Below, in pieces: positions 1 to 4,946 of a stretch of 7,091 bases of DNA. The stretch's first letter is position 1. Each line of letters starts with the position of its first letter. Below the pieces are notes generated by a model, which was not told the DNA's origin, made no database searches, and saw only the letters and a program-made list of their open reading frames with translations. Source of the stretch: Savagea sp. GTDB taxonomy: Bacteria > Bacillota > Bacilli > Bacillales_A > Planococcaceae. Both the position numbers and the translations under genes were made by a program. The stretch lies in assembly GCA_030147435.1 (NCBI GenBank), contig JASKZX010000133.1, positions 1-7,091 of the forward strand. The letters run 5' to 3'.

Positions 1-1941
1 ACCGAGCTCGTTAACGTCTAATGTAGAATAATACGTCGCTGGGTGATCTTTTCGCCAAATGACCCAATCATCTGCTTTTGGATCTTTCGCTGTCGTATAC
101 AAAATGTCGTACTTTTCTGTTCCCCGATAAATGCCTGTGACGAGACTTTTTAACTTAAGCCCTTCCGGCGTCATATCGATCAGTTCTCCTCTCGGTAATG
201 TCACGTTCGAGAAGTTAGATGCGTTCATATAAAACGTTACTTCTTGACCAGGAGCGACTTCTTGTTGATACGACTTTACATATTTATCGGTATAGACGTA
301 ATCCCAAGGACTTGCGATATCTAATGTAAATCCGTGAGTAAGTGATGCTTCTTTCGTTTGACGCTCTTCGCCAAGCGGGACGTATGAAAGGTGTGCTTCA
401 TTCGTCACTTTTTTCTGTTGAATACTTTCTAAATAAGCTCGTTCTTCTTCCGTTAAATCATTTTTATTTTCATGCCAACCGGGTACTTTTTCTGTCCAAT
501 CTGGATATTTCACAATGACCCGAAACTCTTTCGTATTATCTTTTCCTGGACGTTGGTCGGGTGATTCTACATCGAAGCGAACTGTATGCGTCTTCGCATC
601 ATACGTTCCTGGAATACGTTCACTAAAGTTTTTCGGTAACTCATAAGCTTCAACGAAAATCGCTTCTTCCGGCAATTTATCAGTAAGAACGACATCTGAA
701 ATGTTTAATAAGCCGAGCGCATGAGTCGACACGTTCGATAACTCAATCGCATATTCAACGTATTCACCTGGATACGGATCAACTCCTGGTTTAAATTTCT
801 TTTTAACAATATTCCAGTTCGCTTCCGCACGTGCAGTAAGTGTGAGTGCTTCCGCTCGTACGGGCTCTATATTTGGTCCTTGCACCCACGTTTCAATGAC
901 TGCTTTCGTTCCATCAGGTGTTACGAAGTTTGGAAATTGTAAATTATTAATTTTTACTTTTCCAGTCGCTCCGACAATCTCTTTTTGGAATGTGAAAATA
1001 AACTGTCTTTTCTCTTCATCGTATCGATACGTCGTAAAGTCTCCGGTTAATTGCACGTGTTTATTAAACGTTAATGTCTCCGGTAGTTGCACGACGAGTT
1101 CTAAGTCTTGAAACGGTGTATCTAAACTCGACAAACTATAGTCAATGCCATACGTAAATGACTCTCCTGACCAAATCGGTTCATTTGCGTCTTTTCCTTC
1201 AATAGAACCTTGTACGACAATACCTTCTACTAAAGTAGGCGCTTCATGATCAAAAGTATGGCGAATCTCTTGACGATTCGTCTCTTGTTGAGCAAAACCT
1301 TTCGGCGTGTACGTCGCATATGCTTCCGCTGCGACTTCTTCTGTCGTCACATCATAAAACAGAGTAACGTTCGTACGCCTCGGCGTTGCGGGGTGGAAGT
1401 TTGCGTGATCGGTCGGAATTCCACCAGGGTTCACCCAATAGACGCGGTGATTTTCCTCATCATACGTTCCACCAAATGTTGCGGAACGGAAGATTGCCCC
1501 TTCTGGTAAATCGAGATAAAACGTCGCCTCTTCTAATGCAATTGACGCTTCTCCTTCAATCGGCTCGTGACGAAAAGCTAACTCATACTCTACTTCACCT
1601 GTCGTATAAGCTTTCACGACACGCCCATCCATGTGCCAGATTGGTGTCGACACATCCACTTCAGTTTCTTCTTCCTCTTCTTCTTTAGAAGGCTCCTCAA
1701 TGTTCGGCAACTCACTTTCTGACGGTTGTCTTTCTTCCTCGTCATCTAGTAGCAGTTCGTCTTCTTCACTCCTTTCTTCCTCAACTTCTTCAACGATTCC
1801 CTCTTCCTCAAGTTGTTCTAGATCTTCTTGTTCTTCTGGAATGATCGACGTTTCCGCAAATCCAATATTCAGCGGCAATGTCATTTGCAAAACGAGAAAA
1901 AGGGATAAAAATAAATACCAACCTTTTTTCACCTGCTGCAT
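1..1941 (-). CDS. Secreted surface protein with acidic stalk and repeated beta-sandwich domains (C-terminus beyond window)
   Basis: The frame is open without a stop from ATG at 1941 to the window edge (647 codons), so the C-terminus and any cell-wall anchor are not visible. GAGGTG lies a few bases upstream of the ATG and supports the start. The N-terminus is a typical signal peptide: KK, a hydrophobic core at about residues 8-24, and a likely cut after GFA at residue 29. A very acidic Glu/Asp-rich low-complexity segment follows (about 34-97), probably an extended spacer. After it come at least four stretches with the texture of DUF11/Ig-like surface domains, beginning near residues 113, 257, 390 and 559. 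The one near 390 (PGEYVEYAIELSN, then a TDKLPE turn) is the most DUF11-like. The likely role is structural or adhesive at the cell surface. No catalytic motif was seen. It is divergently oriented from the intron-tail unit to its right and has its own promoter. The domain family is inferred from pattern only. Confidence 0.85.
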   Translation of the reverse strand, partial: MQQVKKGWYLFLSLFLVLQMTLPLNIGFAETSIIPEEQEDLEQLEEEGIVEEVEEERSEEDELLLDDEEERQPSESELPNIEEPSKEEEEEETEVDVSTPIWHMDGRVVKAYTTGEVEYELAFRHEPIEGEASIALEEATFYLDLPEGAIFRSATFGGTYDEENHRVYWVNPGGIPTDHANFHPATPRRTNVTLFYDVTTEEVAAEAYATYTPKGFAQQETNRQEIRHTFDHEAPTLVEGIVVQGSIEGKDANEPIWSGESFTYGIDYSLSSLDTPFQDLELVVQLPETLTFNKHVQLTGDFTTYRYDEEKRQFIFTFQKEIVGATGKVKINNLQFPNFVTPDGTKAVIETWVQGPNIEPVRAEALTLTARAEANWNIVKKKFKPGVDPYPGEYVEYAIELSNVSTHALGLLNISDVVLTDKLPEEAIFVEAYELPKNFSERIPGTYDAKTHTVRFDVESPDQRPGKDNTKEFRVIVKYPDWTEKVPGWHENKNDLTEEERAYLESIQQKKVTNEAHLSYVPLGEERQTKEASLTHGFTLDIASPWDYVYTDKYVKSYQQEVAPGQEVTFYMNASNFSNVTLPRGELIDMTPEGLKLKSLVTGIYRGTEKYDILYTTAKDPKADDWVIWRKDHPATYYSTLDVNELG

Positions 1942-2195
1942 ACAATCACCTCAATATACTATTTTTATAATAGTTAAATCATACTATAATCCGATTACTT
2001 TCTGAATATTCTTTTGAATTATCGTAAAAACTCATCAAAACTCCTCACCCTATCTATTTTTTTGACGACAATCATTTAAAAGTTCCTTTTTATGGATAAA
2101 ACAAGAGAAAAGAACTACATCTTTCAAATAAGCAAAAAATATAACAGTTGTATTTCTTATTTTTCTTGCATTATCAATTAAATAGAATTTTACCC
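1942..2195. other. AT-rich divergent intergenic region
   Basis: This spacer separates the minus-strand surface protein from the plus-strand intron-tail unit. It holds the promoter of the surface protein gene (1978-2006). Otherwise it is AT-rich, with no coding signal. I looked specifically for group II intron domain I-IV sequence, such as a GTGYG-type 5' end or GC-rich helices, and found none. The 5' part of the intron whose tail begins at 2252 is therefore not located here. Confidence 0.7.
1978..2006 (-). promoter_or_regulatory. Probable sigma-A promoter of the surface protein gene
   Basis: Read on the minus strand, TTCAGA (2006-2001) and TATGAT (1983-1978) are separated by exactly 17 nt. 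The -35 matches four of six consensus bases and the -10 matches five of six. The predicted transcription start near 1971 would leave a leader of about 30 nt containing the GAGGTG ribosome binding site. Confidence 0.5.
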
Positions 2196-2223
2196 TTTAC
2201 TTCCAATAATGAAATGATATAAT
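2196..2223 (+). promoter_or_regulatory. Promoter immediately upstream of intron-tail unit 1
   Basis: TTTACT (2196-2201) is followed 16 nt later by a perfect TATAAT (2218-2223). The TG at 2215-2216 makes this an extended -10 (TGnTATAAT). The predicted transcription start is near 2230, about 20 nt before the domain V hairpin. The RNA would therefore begin almost directly with domain V and contain no other intron domain. Confidence 0.65.
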
Positions 2224-2251
2224 TTACCTCATATGTATAATAATTGGCAGA

Positions 2252-2285
2252 ACGCTATATGCAGTGAAAGCTGCACGTATAGTGT
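2252..2285 (+). ncRNA. Group II intron domain V, copy 1
   Basis: This 34-nt hairpin has the exact geometry of group II domain V, the catalytic core helix of the ribozyme. The catalytic triad CGC is at hairpin positions 2-4 (2253-2255), with the middle G in the usual G-U wobble. The loop is GAAA (2266-2269). Nine pairs lie below and five above a two-nucleotide AC bulge on the 3' strand. All 14 pairs form: 1-34 A-U, 2-33 C-G, 3-32 G-U, 4-31 C-G, 5-30 U-A, 6-29 A-U, 7-28 U-A, 8-27 A-U, 9-26 U-G, then 10-23 to 14-19. A CGC rather than AGC triad is known in group IIC introns such as that of Oceanobacillus iheyensis. No other intron domain is found upstream, so this is a tail module and not a whole intron. 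Confidence 0.88.
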
Positions 2286-2322
2286 AGGCTCATCTAGATA
2301 TTGGCAGTATCGAAGTGAGAAT
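2286..2322 (+). ncRNA. Group II intron domain VI and 3' splice boundary, copy 1
   Basis: After a three-base linker (AGG), CUCAU (2289-2293) pairs with GUGAG (2315-2319), and an inner helix GAUA/UAUC (2297-2300 with 2308-2311) encloses UUGGCAG. Unpaired A2313-A2314 sit just 5' of the closing strand. A2314 is 8 nt before the proposed intron end, which is where the branch-point A of domain VI is expected. The proposed 3' end is AAU at 2322, fitting the AY rule, with AGC beginning the exon. The boundary is inferred from alignment with copy 2, where the same GAG-N-AU-AGC arrangement occurs. An exact boundary would need RNA evidence. Confidence 0.72.
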
Positions 2323-2766
2323 AGCTTAAAAGGATATGTGACGACACAAGTGTTAGATGATTTACTCATCCATCACGAATGGACGCACTCTCCGAACAAA
2401 TATAAAAAGCACGGACAACCATACAACTACAAAATTGCAGAACGTGAACCTTACTTTGTAAAAATTGAAGAGATCGGACCTGGTGGCACAGCGGGCGTCT
2501 TTTATTCTAACGGAATGAATGTGATTACTACTGAAGGTGTGAGAGTCGTCGGACTACTCATTACATCCGACACATTTCATCACGAGACAGTATCAACTGT
2601 AAAACGTAAAGTTGAAAAACATATCGGGAAATCATTAAGAAAATATGAGGAGAATATAATGAAACCCCTTCAGTACGCTACAAATTATAAAGGCTTCCAC
2701 GTCTCACTAATACCACAACCTTGGCTAGGAAAAAATAAGTGGATGTTAAAAGTTATAAAATATTAA
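2323..2766 (+). CDS. 3' exon frame behind intron tail 1, unknown function, no native start
   Basis: The frame encodes 147 residues from the proposed splice boundary to TAA. It stays open upstream through the ribozyme hairpins to an ATG at 2233. That ATG has no ribosome binding site, lies within a few bases of the predicted transcription start, and would make about 30 residues of the protein from domain V-VI RNA. I reject it as the native start. The only nearby in-frame alternative is GTG at 2338, with AAGGA just 3 nt away, which is too close. The next ATG discards about half the protein. The product has no signal peptide or membrane segment. It has a hydrophobic, glycine-containing centre (EEIGPGGTAGVFYSNG, then VRVVGLLITSD), a basic helical stretch (KRKVEKHIGKSLRKYEE) and a tryptophan-containing C-terminus. 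I do not recognise a family. The likeliest reading is the C-terminal portion of a larger protein whose N-terminus is supplied by another exon. The alternative is a 5'-truncated gene remnant. Confidence 0.6.
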   Translation, partial: SLKGYVTTQVLDDLLIHHEWTHSPNKYKKHGQPYNYKIAEREPYFVKIEEIGPGGTAGVFYSNGMNVITTEGVRVVGLLITSDTFHHETVSTVKRKVEKHIGKSLRKYEENIMKPLQYATNYKGFHVSLIPQPWLGKNKWMLKVIKY

Positions 2767-2790
2767 CGAGGAAACGTGCAATCATAAAAA

Positions 2791-2836
2791 CCGAGTATTC
2801 ATTTATAATTTCAATCAATGAATACTCGGCTTTTTC
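2791..2836 (+). terminator. Strong, probably bidirectional terminator after unit 1
   Basis: CCGAGTATTCATT (2791-2803) pairs perfectly over 13 bp with 2817-2829 around a 13-nt loop, followed by CTTTTTCTTTC. It ends the plus-strand unit 25 nt after the stop codon. An A-run just before the left arm gives a T-run on the other strand, so it can also terminate the minus-strand membrane protein gene that ends at 2870. It makes unit 1 self-contained and blocks continuous transcription from unit 1 into unit 2. Confidence 0.9.
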
Positions 2837-2869
2837 TTTCATGCGATATAAGATGAGTCTCTTTTGCTC

Positions 2870-3067
2870 CTACCGTTTCGGCTTAAAGATCACTTTAAAC
2901 AACCAAATAATTACCGTAACGCCCGTTACAAGTAGTAATACGGGAGGAATCAACCGCAGCGGTTCATAAATAGCAGAAAGAAGATAAAGTACTCCTGCTA
3001 CTAAAAATGAAAACAACCCTATTTTACCGTTTAACTCCACTTCCTTCGTCCCTTTCCATCTACACAT
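2870..3067 (-). CDS. Small membrane protein with two transmembrane segments, unknown function
   Basis: The product has 65 residues if started at ATG 3067. Two hydrophobic segments are clear (about residues 16-33 and 39-61), separated by a short loop (YEPLR), and a basic tail (KPKR) suggests a cytoplasmic C-terminus. The ATG at 3067 has no ribosome binding site. The GTG at 3040 (protein starting VELNGKIG) has AAAGGG 9 nt upstream and may be the true start, giving 56 residues. The gene begins 8 nt after the stop of the lipoprotein gene, on the same strand, so the two are probably one transcript. It ends at the shared terminator 2791-2829. No family was recognised. Confidence 0.65.
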   Translation of the reverse strand: MCRWKGTKEVELNGKIGLFSFLVAGVLYLLSAIYEPLRLIPPVLLLVTGVTVIIWLFKVIFKPKR

Positions 3068-3075
3068 ACTATATT

Positions 3076-3807
3076 TTATGTACTTTCGGCAAAACGCTCT
3101 CCAAGATTTTGGATGAATTTCTTCGAATATTCGTGATTTTCTTCATCGTAATATTCATCGAATCGCTCCATGACATCTTCTAATTCATACTTCTCTATCA
3201 GTCGCTGCATGTGCTGATGCGCTTTGTTAAAAGCATGCACTTCATCATAAAGTAATTCACCTTTTTGAGCAAGACGATCGTACCTCTCTCGTAACTCTTC
3301 TCGACGTCCTAAATAATCGCCCTTTGCAATATCTTCTAAATAAATATCAGAAATCTCTAAATAAAAGGGAGAAAAACCTTTCATCGCACGTTCAAATATT
3401 AACGCATCTCGATGCGATGTTTTCGCTTCAATCTCAGATAATTTAAAAATATCATTTTGTGCTGAATATAGATCATAAGTCAACTCATCTACTTTCAAAT
3501 CGATCATTGACTCTAAATAATTTCCACCATAATCGATAATGCCGTGGATAATACTGACGGAATAATCCATCTGATCTTCTATTTGACGTATATAATAATA
3601 ATACTGTAAAAACATTTGCTCGATATCGTTTTGAACATTCGTGACTTTGTAATGATCCAATGAGTCAAAATTACCTTCTGCAATTTCTTCATAATTGTAT
3701 CGATCGAAAGAAATCACCTCTCCACCTTTACCATTCGGCTTCCCCGAACAAGCAGTAGACGTCATCAAAAGGACGACGAATAAAACACTAATTCCTATTT
3801 TCTTCAT
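3076..3807 (-). CDS. Lipoprotein, paralogue of the upstream lipoprotein
   Basis: The product has 243 residues. I chose ATG at 3807 over the GTG at 3816 because AGGAG lies 8 nt before the ATG and overlaps the GTG. MKK, a hydrophobic core and TSTAC (lipid-modified Cys20) make a type II lipoprotein signal, followed by SGKPNG. The mature protein is highly charged and helical, rich in Glu, Asp, Tyr and Lys, and should sit on the outer face of the membrane. It shares several blocks with the neighbour at 3905-4579: C-SGKP, GEVI-F, NDIEQM followed by QY and YY, TSH-DAL, and LLY-E near the C-terminus. They are clear but diverged duplicates. I do not recognise a named family; helical cell-wall-associated lipoproteins of Bacilli look similar in build. 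Substrate or partner is unknown. Confidence 0.85.
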   Translation of the reverse strand: MKKIGISVLFVVLLMTSTACSGKPNGKGGEVISFDRYNYEEIAEGNFDSLDHYKVTNVQNDIEQMFLQYYYYIRQIEDQMDYSVSIIHGIIDYGGNYLESMIDLKVDELTYDLYSAQNDIFKLSEIEAKTSHRDALIFERAMKGFSPFYLEISDIYLEDIAKGDYLGRREELRERYDRLAQKGELLYDEVHAFNKAHQHMQRLIEKYELEDVMERFDEYYDEENHEYSKKFIQNLGERFAEST

Positions 3808-3847
3808 ATGAGACACTCCTTTTCTTTCAAAGTAATCAAAACAAAAA

Positions 3848-3886
3848 ATGCTTAGTTATCACTTTTACTTCATGATAACTAAGCAT
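3848..3886 (-). terminator. Terminator between the two lipoprotein genes
   Basis: A perfect 14-bp stem (3848-3861 with 3873-3886) surrounds an 11-nt loop. Read on the minus strand it is followed by TTTTTTG, as expected for a rho-independent terminator after the gene ending at 3905. No convincing promoter was seen between this hairpin and the ATG at 3807. The downstream lipoprotein may therefore depend on partial read-through. Confidence 0.85.
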
Positions 3887-3904
3887 CGAATGACAAGTTT
3901 TTAT

Positions 3905-4579
3905 CTACCAAAGATAATCTTCAAACTCTAAAATTGTATCATAAGTGTCATATTCATCTAAAAGTTCTTGGATTTCATCTTGCGCATCGAAAGCTTTTTT
4001 ATGTTCTTTATAAAGAAGACCACCTGCTTCTCCAAAGTTTTCATATCGTTTCTCTAACTGCTTTTGACGCTCGACAAACTTCCCCTTTTTAAACTCTTTT
4101 TCAAATAAAATTGTTGTTTTCTCAATCAATTCAGTATGTGCATCGATAATTTCTTTTACTCTTAACGCATCTGGGTGCGAAGTGAGCGGTTGAATTTTGC
4201 GCATCTGTTGAGTATTTTCTCTCGCTTCCTGCAAACCTCTAATGATCGATGCCTTTTCAGTTTCATAGACTTCGCGAATGTCCTCTTCGTCTGCCTCACC
4301 CTCGATGACTTCTTCAATGAAATACTCTGCATCAGTCAACTCATCCGGAAAATCTAAAACATAGTACATATATTGCATAACCATCTGTTCAATATCATTT
4401 TCTACACGAGTAATATTCAAATGACGAAGCAAACTAAAATCACCTTCAGAAAAATCTTCATAATCATCGTCTTCAAAAGTGATCACTTCTCCACTCGTAC
4501 CGTCAGGCTTTCCTGAACACGCTGCTGACGTCAAAACGAAAACACCTAATAATAAACTTACTGCCACTCTTTTAAACAT
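3905..4579 (-). CDS. Lipoprotein, paralogue of the downstream lipoprotein
   Basis: The product has 224 residues. ATG at 4579 is preceded by GAGGAG with 6 nt spacing. MFKR, a hydrophobic core and TSAAC (Cys21) form a lipoprotein signal, followed by SGKPDG. An acidic segment follows (FEDDDYEDFSEGD), then charged helices with NDIEQM, TSHPDAL and GGLLYKEH, matching its neighbour block for block. Its terminal part is shorter and ends FEDYLW. The product should be anchored to the outer face of the membrane. It is the first gene of the minus-strand cluster lying between the two intron-tail units. Function is unknown. A binding or protective role toward the products of those units is possible but purely positional inference. 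Confidence 0.87.
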   Translation of the reverse strand: MFKRVAVSLLLGVFVLTSAACSGKPDGTSGEVITFEDDDYEDFSEGDFSLLRHLNITRVENDIEQMVMQYMYYVLDFPDELTDAEYFIEEVIEGEADEEDIREVYETEKASIIRGLQEARENTQQMRKIQPLTSHPDALRVKEIIDAHTELIEKTTILFEKEFKKGKFVERQKQLEKRYENFGEAGGLLYKEHKKAFDAQDEIQELLDEYDTYDTILEFEDYLW

Positions 4580-4648
4580 CGAACGCTCCTCTACTTTTTA
4601 TTAAATAATATGTATAAAAAATTCCAAATAAATGCAGTGATAGGTTCT

Positions 4649-4676
4649 ATTTTACACATTGCATGATTATGTTCAA
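4649..4676 (-). promoter_or_regulatory. Possible promoter of the lipoprotein cluster
   Basis: On the minus strand TTGAAC (4676-4671) and TAAAAT (4654-4649) are 16 nt apart, matching four and five of six consensus bases. The predicted start near 4642 would give a leader of about 60 nt ahead of the ATG at 4579. AT-rich sequence makes chance matches common. Confidence 0.35.
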
Positions 4677-4822
4677 GATGTAATTTTCTTTCAATAAGTA
4701 ATCAACATACGTTGAACAGTAAAAAACGCTTCCTTTAATTAGAATACTTACTTAAAAGTTTATCACAAATCTAAAAGAAAAAAGGTTTTATCATATCATT
4801 CACTCATAAAAAGGATAATCAA

Positions 4823-4851
4823 TATACCTTTACCTAAAAAAACCTTATAAT
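4823..4851 (+). promoter_or_regulatory. Probable promoter immediately upstream of intron-tail unit 2
   Basis: A perfect TATAAT at 4846-4851 has TATACC (4823-4828) 17 nt upstream as a weak -35. The gap from the -10 to domain V is 31 nt, close to the 28 nt in unit 1. The shared spacing is a better argument than the -35 match. The predicted RNA would again begin about 25 nt before domain V. Confidence 0.45.
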
Positions 4852-4882
4852 AATAAAAGTGGAAATAAGTTAACTTGATAGC

Positions 4883-4916
4883 ACGCTGTATGCGGTGAAA
4901 GCCGCCTGTACAGTGT
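4883..4916 (+). ncRNA. Group II intron domain V, copy 2
   Basis: This is a 34-nt hairpin of the same build as the copy at 2252: CGC triad (4884-4886), GAAA loop (4897-4900), nine pairs, a two-nucleotide bulge (CU), and five pairs. Relative to copy 1 it differs at six positions. Pair 6-29 is G-C instead of A-U, pair 12-21 is G-C instead of A-U, and the other two changes are the bulge bases. Every base pair is preserved. This is the signature of selection on RNA structure rather than on a coding sequence. Similarity to copy 1 continues for about 8 nt upstream (TTG-AG pattern) and then ends in AT-rich DNA. Confidence 0.88.
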
Positions 4917-4946
4917 AGACTCGCTATATTGGCAAAAGGCGAGGAT
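4917..4946 (+). ncRNA. Group II intron domain VI and 3' splice boundary, copy 2
   Basis: After the linker AGA, CUCGC (4920-4924) pairs with GCGAG (4939-4943). Compared with copy 1, the fourth pair is G-C instead of A-U and the fifth is C-G instead of U-G, so the helix covaries. The loop keeps AUAUUGGCA as in copy 1. A run of A (4934-4937) precedes the closing strand and could supply the branch point, although A4937 would be 9 nt from the end rather than 7-8. The proposed intron end is GAU at 4946, then AGC. This copy is shorter than copy 1 and lacks its inner helix. Confidence 0.68.

Larger units (their letters stand above)
4580..4882. other. AT-rich intergenic region before unit 2
   Basis: The region contains a possible minus-strand promoter for the lipoproteins (4649-4676) and a possible plus-strand promoter for unit 2 (4823-4851). 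I found no coding sequence of merit, no strong hairpin and no group II intron domain I-IV sequence. The intron tail starting at 4883 therefore also lacks its 5' part here. Confidence 0.65.

Noticed and set aside
842..2005. Several plus-strand open frames, including a serine-rich one at 1631-2005
   Set aside because: They lie antisense to the long minus-strand surface protein frame. The serine run is just the complement of its Glu/Asp codons, and none has a ribosome binding site.
2081..2116. Imperfect hairpin AGTTC-TTTT with AAAAGAACT
   Set aside because: It is interrupted by a bulge, AT-rich, has a 17-nt loop and no T-run, and is expected by chance in such sequence.
2233..2235. ATG as start of the unit 1 protein
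   Set aside because: There is no ribosome binding site, it lies within a few bases of the predicted transcription start, and the first 30 codons are domain V-VI RNA whose differences from copy 2 preserve pairing rather than amino acids.
2739..2969. Plus-strand open frame of 76 residues
   Set aside because: It crosses the unit 1 stop and the terminator hairpin and overlaps the small membrane protein in antisense.
2252..4946. 5'-truncated retrotransposition products (dead intron tails)
   Set aside because: Not fully excluded. Incomplete reverse transcription does leave 3' ends, but chance does not easily explain two compensatory domain V changes, a covarying domain VI stem, similar promoter spacing and matching codon phase.
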